Assembly (NCBI GenBank): GCA_964510955.1
Contig: CAZEDW010000040.1
Location: 1 to 34,776 of the forward strand
DNA from: JAFLCM01 sp964510955
GTDB lineage: Bacteria > Planctomycetota > Phycisphaerae > Phycisphaerales > UBA1924
Direction of reading: 5' to 3'
Length of the DNA stretch: 34,776 nucleotides
The first letter of the stretch is position 1. The number at the start of each line of letters is the position of its first letter. Shown one piece after another: positions 1 through 6,781 of this stretch. The notes beneath the pieces were generated by a model that was given only the letters and a program-made list of their open reading frames with translations, did no database searches and was not told where the DNA came from. A program made the position numbers and the translations under genes.

Positions 1-33
1 GCCCGCCCGGAACGACGACGAGGAGGCCGCGCC

Positions 34-465
34 ATGGGCGTTCGCATCTCTCGTGAGCAGGCGCGTGAGTGGGGCATCGAGCTCCCCCCCAAGGAGTCAA
101 AGTACCGCAACAAGCGGGTGGTGTACAAGGGCATCCCGTGCGACTCCCAGGCCGAGGCCCAGCGCTATGCCGAGCTGGACCTCCTGATCGAATCGGGCCA
201 CATCCTGGACTGGGTGCCCCACCCGGTCTACCGCCTGGGCGTCCCCGAGAACGTGTACGAGGCCGACGCCATCGTGATCGCCAACCCCGAGCGGGGCGAG
301 CCCCCGCACGCCTGGGTGGAGGACGTGAAGGGCGTGCAGACCGCGAAATTCGCCCGCGACGTGAAGCTGTGGCGCCAGTACGGCCGCCTGCCCCTCAGAA
401 TCATCAACGCCAAGAACGGCCGCTGGGTGTACCCCGAGCGCGTGAAGGAGCCAGGCCGCCGATGA
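34..465 (+). CDS. DUF1064 family nuclease-like phage protein
   Basis: 143 residues. The sequence matches my memory of DUF1064, a phage family related to PD-(D/E)XK nucleases. Fitting active-site residues are visible: E41 in SQAEAQRY, D78 in YEADAIVI and the E96-D-V-K99 motif in WVEDVKG, followed by a basic helix. A role in DNA or branched-DNA cleavage during replication or packaging is inferred from the family only. The start ATG is preceded by a strong Shine-Dalgarno AGGAGG at 21-26. The stop overlaps the next start (ATGA), so it leads a translationally coupled chain into the terminase genes. What lies upstream cannot be seen. Confidence 0.8.
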   Translation: MGVRISREQAREWGIELPPKESKYRNKRVVYKGIPCDSQAEAQRYAELDLLIESGHILDWVPHPVYRLGVPENVYEADAIVIANPERGEPPHAWVEDVKGVQTAKFARDVKLWRQYGRLPLRIINAKNGRWVYPERVKEPGRR

Positions 466-617
466 AGCCCCGCCCGTTCAACTCACCCATCCGCCAGGCC
501 TTTGCCGCGCTCAAGGCCCTGCCCGGCGTGCGCGAGGGCCCGCCCGTCACGTTCGTGAAGCGGTGGGCGGAGAAGGTCGCGCCCGGGCCAAAGGCGAGGA
601 AGAAGCCGCCCGCATGA
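462..617 (+). CDS. Small basic hypothetical phage protein
   Basis: 51 residues, basic and proline-rich (ends PKARKKPPA). I do not recognise it. It is supported by position: its ATG overlaps the stop of the preceding gene as ATGA, and its own stop overlaps the next start the same way (614-617), so the chain of coupled genes is unbroken. There are no cysteines or membrane segments. It may be a small nucleic-acid-binding protein, but nothing in the sequence proves this. Confidence 0.5.
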   Translation: MKPRPFNSPIRQAFAALKALPGVREGPPVTFVKRWAEKVAPGPKARKKPPA

Positions 618-811
618 ACCCAACCCAGGAATACCAGGCCAGGTACCGGCGATACGTCCGCCTGTGCGCCGCGACGCCCGACCCCGCGCAGCCGTGCCCA
701 ATGTGCACCGGTGAGATCGTGAAGCTGGGTGTCGACACGTTCTGGTGCCGGCACTGCGGACAGTGGTGGCACTCATCCGCGCGGCGCAAGAAGAGAAAGG
801 CGCCGGCATGA
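614..811 (+). CDS. Small zinc-ribbon phage protein
   Basis: 65 residues with two CxxC knuckles, CPMC near residue 30 and CRHC near residue 46, giving a four-cysteine zinc ribbon, then a basic tail (ARRKKRKAPA). The ATG at 614 is chosen over an upstream in-frame ATG at 563 because it gives the ATGA overlap used by its neighbours. The fold suggests nucleic-acid or protein binding; the partner is unknown. It lies two genes upstream of the small terminase and probably shares its transcript. Confidence 0.65.
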   Translation: MNPTQEYQARYRRYVRLCAATPDPAQPCPMCTGEIVKLGVDTFWCRHCGQWWHSSARRKKRKAPA

Positions 812-960
812 CCAAGTACTGCCCGAAATGCGACGAGGAGATGGAGCACATCGACGACGATCCCGACGTGGGCATCGTGGGCGGCTGGGTGTGCCCAGGC
901 TGCGAGCACACAGTGAACGACGACCCCGCGGACTTTGAGGACCCCGAGCTGGGAATATGA
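808..960 (+). CDS. Small acidic zinc-ribbon phage protein
   Basis: 50 residues: MTKYCPKCDEEMEHI at the N-terminus and WVCPGCEH in the middle form a CxxC...CxxC zinc ribbon; the rest is strongly acidic. It starts in an ATGA overlap with the previous zinc-ribbon gene and ends in an ATGA overlap with the small terminase gene. The opposite charge of the preceding basic zinc-ribbon protein would allow the two to pair, which is speculation. An upstream in-frame ATG at 745 is rejected because it would overlap the previous gene heavily. Confidence 0.65.
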   Translation: MTKYCPKCDEEMEHIDDDPDVGIVGGWVCPGCEHTVNDDPADFEDPELGI

Positions 961-1571
961 CCAAGAAGCGGCCCCAACCCCCCAAGGCCCCCGCGCCAGG
1001 CAAGCGGTTCCCCGGCCAGCCCCTCACCCCCGAGATCGAGGCCCAGGTGTGGGTGCTCACCGAGGAGCACATGAGCTGGCGCCAGATCAAGCAGGAGCTG
1101 GGCGTCGGCTTCGACACCATCAGCCGCATCCTCTCACGGGACCCCGCCCGACTTGGAGCACTGAGGAGCGCCCAGAGGCAGGAGCGATCGAAGCTGTGGC
1201 AGCAGATCGAGAACCAGGGCCTGCTCACCGTCAGCCGCATGGTGGCCGCCGCCGGCAAGGCCTTGTTCGATGACAAGGGCAACCCCAGGAAGAATCGAAC
1301 AAAGGCCGACACCGCGTTCCTCGAGGACGCGGCCCGGTGGTTGGCGCCCATCCGTCACGCCGCCCACTCGGCCACGCAGATGACCCAGCTGCTCACCGGC
1401 GGGGCGACCGAGCGCAACGGCCAGGCCGATGCGCCGGCCGGCCTGGAGACCGAGCTCACCGAGGACCAGATCATCCAGGCGTTCATCGACGACGGCATCG
1501 TCGATCAGCTGCCCCCCGCCATGCGGGCCAAGGCCCTCCTGCGGGCCAAGGCCGACCCAGTCCGTAAGTAG
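957..1571 (+). CDS. terS: Terminase small subunit
   Basis: 204 residues. A helix-turn-helix is visible near residues 36-58 (MSWRQIKQELGVGFDTISRI), followed by a helical middle and an acidic C-terminal segment with LTEDQIIQAFIDDGI. That order (DNA-binding HTH, oligomerising helices, tail) is typical of small terminases, which recognise the packaging site and stimulate the large subunit. The gene directly precedes the large terminase ATPase. It starts in an ATGA overlap and stops with TAG at 1569-1571, immediately followed in the same frame by the next ORF. Confidence 0.75.
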   Translation: MTKKRPQPPKAPAPGKRFPGQPLTPEIEAQVWVLTEEHMSWRQIKQELGVGFDTISRILSRDPARLGALRSAQRQERSKLWQQIENQGLLTVSRMVAAAGKALFDDKGNPRKNRTKADTAFLEDAARWLAPIRHAAHSATQMTQLLTGGATERNGQADAPAGLETELTEDQIIQAFIDDGIVDQLPPAMRAKALLRAKADPVRK

Positions 1572-2648
1572 TTGGAACGGAACCCGAACGTGCCGGCCCC
1601 CACCCCCGCGAAGCCCATCGAGGCCGAGATCGAACGCGCCCGCCGGCTGCTGGGGTACCGCCGCGTGCTGGCCGCCCGCCGGCGGATGCACCCCGCCGAC
1701 TGGTACGAGCCCCACCACACCTGCACCCGCGCCCCGCAGGACCCGGCCCTGGCGGGGTACTCCAGGGTGGGCAAGCCCTCGGGCCAGCTCCAGTTCCACC
1801 AGTCCACCCACGCGATCAGGTTCATGGCCCCCGGCAACGGCTGGGGAGGTTCGCAGGCGTGCGCCTGCGAGGTGGACGCCTGGATGCGGCATACCAACCG
1901 GTGGCAGGCGACCCCGCCGCACCCGATCCACGCCGTGTGGATCGCCCCCACGCTCGACCAGTTCGACGCCCTGTACCACGACCTGCTCAGGCCCAAGTGC
2001 TGGGGTGCGGCGGCGCGGTTCAGCAGCGAGGGCGCCCTGGGCGGCAAGCGGCTGGTGTGGCCCGACGGCGGGTTCCTGCAGGTCGTGACGCACCGCACCA
2101 GCTGGACCGACGTGCAGGGCACCAACCCCGACCTGGTCGTGTTCGACGAGACGCCCCCGCGCATGCTGTGGATGGAGATGATGCAGCGCCGCCGCGGCGA
2201 GACCAAGACCCGGTACATCGGCAAGGCGACCCAGACCGAGGGCATCACGTTCATGGCCGAGACCGCCTACAAGCCCTGGCTGGCGTACCACGCCGAGCGC
2301 GGCCTGGGCGAGGAGGAGGCCATGGCGGCGCAGCTGCACCCGTTCCTGTGGGTGTGGCCCAAGGGCGGTGTGCACGACAACAGCGGGCTCAGCGTCGAGG
2401 ACGACCTGTGGTACGAGTCGCAGCGGTGGGCGACGGCCAAGGAGCGGGAGGTGCGCCTGTTCGGCGGGTTCAAGAGCTTCGTGGCCAACGGCCTGTTCGA
2501 CGAGTCGGCCCTGGACCGCCTGCGGGCCCGGGCGCTCGAGCTGGACAGCGAGCTGCCAGGCGACGCCGGCATGCTGGTGATCGAACCGTGGACACCCGAG
2601 GTCGAGCGGCCCGTGCCCGGCCTGGGGCTCATCAGGAGTGAGGTGTAG
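1572..2648 (+). CDS. terL: Terminase large subunit, ATPase part (split gene)
   Basis: 358 residues, the N-terminal motor half of a large terminase. The P-loop position is GNGWGGSQ (residues 88-95), after the adenine-side context IRFMAP. Walker B plus catalytic carboxylate is NPDLVVFDE (D192, E193), and a coupling motif lies at GKATQTEG (217-224). The usual P-loop lysine is replaced by glycine (G93), which is odd. The C-terminal nuclease domain is absent: TAG at 2646-2648 ends the ORF in the interdomain linker, and the nuclease follows in the same frame. The start is uncertain: TTG at 1572 abuts the terS stop, while GTG at 1587 is an alternative with a weak GGAA upstream. There is no clear Shine-Dalgarno for either. 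Confidence 0.78.
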   Translation: MERNPNVPAPTPAKPIEAEIERARRLLGYRRVLAARRRMHPADWYEPHHTCTRAPQDPALAGYSRVGKPSGQLQFHQSTHAIRFMAPGNGWGGSQACACEVDAWMRHTNRWQATPPHPIHAVWIAPTLDQFDALYHDLLRPKCWGAAARFSSEGALGGKRLVWPDGGFLQVVTHRTSWTDVQGTNPDLVVFDETPPRMLWMEMMQRRRGETKTRYIGKATQTEGITFMAETAYKPWLAYHAERGLGEEEAMAAQLHPFLWVWPKGGVHDNSGLSVEDDLWYESQRWATAKEREVRLFGGFKSFVANGLFDESALDRLRARALELDSELPGDAGMLVIEPWTPEVERPVPGLGLIRSEV

Positions 2649-2651
2649 CCG

Positions 2652-3527
2652 GTGAAGCTGGTCCACGACCTGAGCCCCGAGGAGCTGCTCATCGTCGAGC
2701 GCGAGCCGCTGGCGTGGCGCGTCGGCTTCCTCGCGGGCGCCGCCGGCGACCCCGAGAAGCTCCGGATCAACGTCTGGGAGCGGCCCCGACCCGGCCGCGA
2801 GTACGTCATCGGCTGCGACTTCGCCCTGGGCATCCCGGGCAGGGACTGGGACACCGCGCCCGTGTTCGACCGCACCTACCGCTCCGAGGGCGGCAAGGCC
2901 CGCCAGGTGGCGCGGGTCCGCGCCCGCCTGGGTGAGCGGTTCGACCGCGTGCTGTACGCCCTGGCGCGGTTCTACAACGACGCGTTCATCGTCGGAGAGC
3001 GCCAGGTGGGCCTGCCCACGCTCCGGCGTCTGCTGGACGACTACCAGTACCCGTTCCTGTACTACGACCGCAACGACGAGACCAAGGGCCGGGCCCGCCG
3101 CGACTGCCTGGGCCACCACAAGCGCGGCGGCGACGTGCTGCTGCACAACTTCCGCACGGCGGTGGCCGCCGGCGACGTCGAGCTGCGCGACCCCGAGCTG
3201 CTCGACGAGATGAGCCGCCTGGTGTGGCACGACGCAAGGCTGGCCAGGACCGGCGCCGAGCGTGACCCCGACGAGGAGCTCGAGGTCAAGCTGATCGGCG
3301 GCGGCTCGCCGGACCTGACGATGGGCGCGATGTACGCCTGGCACGGCGTGCGCGAGTGGCCGCGGTACGCCGAGCTCAAGCCCAGCCGCGCCGTGGTGCT
3401 GGGCTACGCCGCGGGCACGGGCCAGCCGGTGATGGACAGCTCGCCGGAGCTGGAGGCCGAAGAACAGGCGGAGAAAAAGGGCCTGCGCGGCGTGTTCTCG
3501 TGGGGCGGCGACGCCGGCGGGAGGTAG
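2652..3527 (+). CDS. Terminase large subunit, nuclease part (split gene)
   Basis: 291 residues. It resembles the RNase H-like nuclease half of large terminases: YVIGCDFALGIPGRDWDTA supplies the first catalytic aspartate (D56), FIVGERQ the acidic residue on the second strand (E116), and SPDLTMGAMYAW the C-terminal aspartate (D221). Normally this domain is fused to the ATPase. Here it has its own GTG start with GAGGTG (2640-2645) at good spacing, so separate translation or reinitiation is plausible. It is in frame with the ATPase ORF, separated by one TAG. It stops with TAG at 3525-3527. Confidence 0.78.
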   Translation: MKLVHDLSPEELLIVEREPLAWRVGFLAGAAGDPEKLRINVWERPRPGREYVIGCDFALGIPGRDWDTAPVFDRTYRSEGGKARQVARVRARLGERFDRVLYALARFYNDAFIVGERQVGLPTLRRLLDDYQYPFLYYDRNDETKGRARRDCLGHHKRGGDVLLHNFRTAVAAGDVELRDPELLDEMSRLVWHDARLARTGAERDPDEELEVKLIGGGSPDLTMGAMYAWHGVREWPRYAELKPSRAVVLGYAAGTGQPVMDSSPELEAEEQAEKKGLRGVFSWGGDAGGR

Positions 3528-3539
3528 CGTCATGCCGCG

Positions 3540-5318
3540 ATGCTGCGCCACGATGACCCAACAGCGATGTGGGAAGAGGTCCAGGCGGCCCTGGAGTGGC
3601 AGCGCGGGATCGTGCGCCTGATCGACGCCCGCTGGCGCACCTACCTGGGCAAGCACTACAGCGACCGGATCGACGGCGACGACAGCGTCGAGAACAGCCC
3701 CTTCGAGGTGGTGGCGAACATCGCCCCGCACCTGTTCTACAGCAACCCCAAGTTCAACCTCAGCGACGTGGGCGGGGCGTCCAACGACACCATCGCCGCC
3801 GACCAGACGGCCCTCAACAGCCTGATGGGCCAGATCAAGTTCGAGCGCACCGCCCGCCGCGTGGTGATCGACGCGCTGTTCGGGTTCGGCGTGTTCATGG
3901 TCGGCGCCCAGGTGGTGCCGGGCTACGAGCAGTGGCCGGGCATCAAGCCCATGCGGCCCATGGTGTGGCGGATCCCGCCGCGGCGGTTCTTCCGCGACGC
4001 CCGCAACGGCGAGGCCCCGCGGTTCGACGGCCATATCTGGGTGAAGGACATCGGGGACCTCCTCAACGAGAAGGACCGCGACGGCAAGCCCGTGTACGAC
4101 GAGAAGCAGCTGCGCAACATCGCCGGCGACCTGGGCCTGGAACAGGCCGGGCTCCCCGCCCGCGCCAGCGAGGGGCCCGAGCGGAACCAGATCGTGGGGT
4201 ACGAGTTCTACTGCGGCGAGACGGGCATGATCTATTCGCTGGCGGCCTTCCCGTCGGGCCGCAGCGAGTACATCCGGGCCCCCAGGCCGTGGATCGGCAC
4301 GCCCGCGGGCCCGTACCACGAGGTGGGCATGTACCCCGCCGGCGAGGAGCCCTACCCGCACTCGACGCTGGGCGCCTCGCAGCGGACCGCCGAGGACGTG
4401 AACCTGCACGCCCGCGCGATCGGCAAGGCCGCCGGCGAGAGCAAGCGGCTGGTGTTCGTCAACGCCAAGGTGAAGCAGCTCAAGCAGTCGGCGGCGCACG
4501 GGCAGTCGGGCAGCGTGTACGCCCTGGAAGGCGTGAGCGAGAAGGACGTGGTGAAGGTGGACATCGACGGGGCGAGCCCCGAGTGGCTCAAGTACCACGC
4601 CCTGAGCCGCGAGCGCCTGGACCGCCAGACGGGCCTCACCGACGCCCGGCGCGGCAACCTGGACCCCGAGGTCACCGCCACCGCCGAGGCCGTGGCCGAC
4701 CGCGCCGCCGACGTCCGCATGGCCGACAACAAGCGCTCGGTCCGCATGGCCGTGATCGCGGTGGCCGAGGAGTGCCTGTTCATCATGCAGCGGTACCGCT
4801 CGATCAGCTTCCGCGTGCGGACCGAGGACCCCCAGGGCGGCGGGCCTTCGAGCGGGACCTACGTGGGCGGGCCCCCGCCTGGCGCCGAGCCGGCGCGGCA
4901 GCAGACCACCAGCGTCGAGATCGAGCCATACAGCATGGAGTACGCCAACCAGGCGCTCATGCAGGCGCGGACCAACGAGATGATCCGCCAGAGCGTGGAC
5001 CTGGCCAACCAGGCGCTGGTGAACCCGGCGCTGAAGGTCCGCGACATGCTCAACGACCTTGGGCAGGCGCACAACATCAGCCAGGCCGCCGACCGCTACG
5101 TGGACTTCCAGATCCTCCAGCAGATGCAGCTCGCGGCGATGCTCTCCCGGACCGCCCCGGGTGGCCCGATGGGACCGCCTGCGCCCGCCGGGCCAGGGGG
5201 CCCGGGCGGTTCGGGATCACCACCCGGCGGGCCCGATCAGCAGACCGTGAACGACCCGGGCGTTGACCCGGTGCACGAGCAGGCCGGGATGCTGGCGGAG
5301 GCGGCGGCGACGATATGA
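3540..5318 (+). CDS. Portal protein
   Basis: 592 residues. Its length, position after the terminase and signatures such as SPFEVVANIAPHLFYSNP, the long helical region at 350-410 (LSRERLDRQTGLTDARR...EVTATAEAVADRAADVR) and a late helix-rich segment fit podovirus-type portals, which form the dodecameric DNA channel of the head. The C-terminus is rich in Gly and Pro. The start at 3540 follows GGAGGT (3520-3525) at a rather long 14-base spacing. ATG 3532 is better spaced but out of frame and closes after about 30 codons. It ends in an ATGA overlap with the next gene. Confidence 0.85.
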   Translation: MLRHDDPTAMWEEVQAALEWQRGIVRLIDARWRTYLGKHYSDRIDGDDSVENSPFEVVANIAPHLFYSNPKFNLSDVGGASNDTIAADQTALNSLMGQIKFERTARRVVIDALFGFGVFMVGAQVVPGYEQWPGIKPMRPMVWRIPPRRFFRDARNGEAPRFDGHIWVKDIGDLLNEKDRDGKPVYDEKQLRNIAGDLGLEQAGLPARASEGPERNQIVGYEFYCGETGMIYSLAAFPSGRSEYIRAPRPWIGTPAGPYHEVGMYPAGEEPYPHSTLGASQRTAEDVNLHARAIGKAAGESKRLVFVNAKVKQLKQSAAHGQSGSVYALEGVSEKDVVKVDIDGASPEWLKYHALSRERLDRQTGLTDARRGNLDPEVTATAEAVADRAADVRMADNKRSVRMAVIAVAEECLFIMQRYRSISFRVRTEDPQGGGPSSGTYVGGPPPGAEPARQQTTSVEIEPYSMEYANQALMQARTNEMIRQSVDLANQALVNPALKVRDMLNDLGQAHNISQAADRYVDFQILQQMQLAAMLSRTAPGGPMGPPAPAGPGGPGGSGSPPGGPDQQTVNDPGVDPVHEQAGMLAEAAATI

Positions 5319-5689
5319 ACCCCCTCAACAGGAACCACACAGTGCCAACAAAGACAATTGAGCAACCCGACCCGCATTTGCACATTGCGGCGATCGACGA
5401 ACAAGGACCGGGCGGTGCGCATCACGACTACCTGGTGTCGATCGCAGGCGCTGGCACCACGCGGATTTACTTCCAGAAGGGTGGAATCGCCGAGGCCGGC
5501 GTGAACGGTCTCACGAACGAGGCGCTACTAGAGATCGTCCGCCACCGGCTGGGGTGCTTTCAGGATGGCCCGTTCAAGTGCCACGAGAACGCCGTCGCGT
5601 TCCAGGGTGTCGAGCAGGCACTCCGGGCGCTGTACGAGCGGACTCGGGAACGGCGCAGGCGTGGGGTGGAAGGCACGAGCACCGTATGA
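5315..5689 (+). CDS. Acb2/Tad1-like small phage protein (putative anti-defence sponge)
   Basis: 124 residues. The pattern AGVNGLTNEALLEI (61-74), CFQDGPFKCHENAVAF (81-96) and the terminal RRRRGVEGT (113-121) recalls a widespread phage family that I associate with the Acb2/Tad1 hairpin-domain annotation. Characterised members bind cyclic nucleotide or cyclic ADP-ribose signals and blunt CBASS or Thoeris immunity. Two helices joined by a short turn (about 67-85 and 89-116) are predicted, consistent with a helical hairpin. The family match is from memory; ligand binding here is inference. ATGA overlaps with portal and the following gene place it in the late operon, so it would be made late in infection. 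Confidence 0.6.
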   Translation: MNPLNRNHTVPTKTIEQPDPHLHIAAIDEQGPGGAHHDYLVSIAGAGTTRIYFQKGGIAEAGVNGLTNEALLEIVRHRLGCFQDGPFKCHENAVAFQGVEQALRALYERTRERRRRGVEGTSTV

Positions 5690-6180
5690 CCCGCCTCGGC
5701 GGCTGGAGCGTCGAGGAACCCGACCCCGGCGACGACTCCGACCCGCCGCAGGTGCTCCCCCTGGGCCAGCTGTTCAGGCCCGGCCCGCGGCCAGCGGAGT
5801 TGAACCCACACATGGCCACCTACGAGTACAGAGCGGACGACGGCGAGGTCATCGAGGAGCAGTTCCCGATGGGCAAGGCACCGCCGTTCATCGAGCTCGA
5901 CCGCGATGGTGCGCCACGGCGGTTCGAGCGGGTGTTCTCGGGCGGCGCGGCGGTGGTGCACGGCGCGGGCGGGGTGGAGCACAAGGGCCAGAAGCTGCCG
6001 GTGAGCCGGAGCCTGCCGCCGGTCCCCTTCGGCGTGGGGGAGCCGGCCACCGAGCACGGCCAGGCGGTGCGGAAGCTCGGTGACGGGACGCTGTGCACGC
6101 CCGAGGGCCGGCCCATCGTTCGGAACAAGGACGACCGCAAGCGGTTCTGCCACCGCTTCGGGTACGTCGACGACAACTGA
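5686..6180 (+). CDS. Hypothetical phage protein with FmdB-like MATYEYRADDG segment
   Basis: 164 residues from ATG 5686, which overlaps the preceding stop as ATGA. An internal ATG at 5812 has GGAG at 5796-5799 and would give a 122-residue protein starting MATYEYRADDGEVIEEQF. That start resembles FmdB-type regulatory zinc ribbons (usually MPTYEYRC...), but the cysteines are missing here, so no metal site is expected. The C-terminus is basic (IVRNKDDRKRFCHRFGY). The function is unknown; its position between portal and scaffold suggests a late-expressed accessory protein. Confidence 0.55.
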   Translation: MTRLGGWSVEEPDPGDDSDPPQVLPLGQLFRPGPRPAELNPHMATYEYRADDGEVIEEQFPMGKAPPFIELDRDGAPRRFERVFSGGAAVVHGAGGVEHKGQKLPVSRSLPPVPFGVGEPATEHGQAVRKLGDGTLCTPEGRPIVRNKDDRKRFCHRFGYVDDN

Positions 6181-6199
6181 AGGCAGCGGACCCACGAGC

Positions 6200-6697
6200 A
6201 TGAGCAACAACATCCAGGCCTGCGAGCACGCCATGATGCTGGCCAGCACGATCGGCCAGCGTGTGCACTTCTACGACACCAGCGCCCCGCCGCCGCTGGT
6301 CCCCAGGGCCGCAACGATCGTGGACGTCAAGGACGCCGATGAGGGGATCGTCGACCTGCACGTGCTGTTCTGCCGGCGCGACCCGGCCGCCGAGCCTGGG
6401 ATCGTCGAGGACGTGCGGCTGTTCACCGACCCCGAGCAGCTCAAGCGGCACGGCAACCTGACCACCTACGCCATGACCTGCAAGGCCAGCGAGGCGCACC
6501 TGCAGGCGCGGCTGGCGCGGGCCAGGAAGGACGAGGCCGACGCCGCCGAGTCGCAGCGGCGCATGGCCGAGCGGGCCCGCGAGCGGCACGCGCCCAAGCC
6601 CCAAACCCAGCCCAAGCAGCCGGGCGGCGGTGAACGCACGGCGAAAACGGGCCGCGCGGCCGCGCCCAAGCCCCAAACCCAGCCCGCCGGCGCGTAA
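6200..6697 (+). CDS. Hypothetical late phage protein with repeated PKPQTQP tail
   Basis: 165 residues. The first ~95 residues look globular (QRVHFYDTSAPPPLVPRA, DEGIVDLHVLFCRRD). The next ~40 are a charged helix (ARLARARKDEADAAESQRRM), followed by a basic, proline-rich tail with APKPQTQP twice. I do not recognise a family. ATG 6200 is chosen because the upstream in-frame extension from 6080 reads through the previous gene. A weak purine stretch precedes it. It stands between portal and scaffold genes, so it may be a minor head or assembly factor; this is position only. Confidence 0.6.
   Translation: MSNNIQACEHAMMLASTIGQRVHFYDTSAPPPLVPRAATIVDVKDADEGIVDLHVLFCRRDPAAEPGIVEDVRLFTDPEQLKRHGNLTTYAMTCKASEAHLQARLARARKDEADAAESQRRMAERARERHAPKPQTQPKQPGGGERTAKTGRAAAPKPQTQPAGA
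6589..6685 (+). repeat. 25-bp direct repeat in the tail of the preceding gene
   Basis: Bases 6589-6613 and 6661-6685 are identical. Each encodes Ala-Pro-Lys-Pro-Gln-Thr-Gln-Pro. The perfect DNA identity in otherwise diverged linker sequence suggests a recent duplication of a proline-rich spacer. Confidence 0.85.
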
Positions 6698-6781
6698 CTT
6701 CCATCGCCGATTCTGTGAGGACCAGGGGCGCCCCGTCGGCAACGGCGGTGCGCCCATTCGGGGCGTTGAGGACAGCGAAGC

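Noticed and set aside
1..33. Left prophage attachment site
   Set aside because: The window opens inside phage genes and no copy of the tRNA-Ser 3' segment was found in the left part, so the other junction lies outside.
1134..5072. Long minus-strand open frame opposite the terminase and portal genes
   Set aside because: It is a shadow of GC-rich coding DNA: its residues are mostly Leu, Val, His, Arg and Ala with no family pattern, while the plus strand has recognisable terminase and portal motifs.
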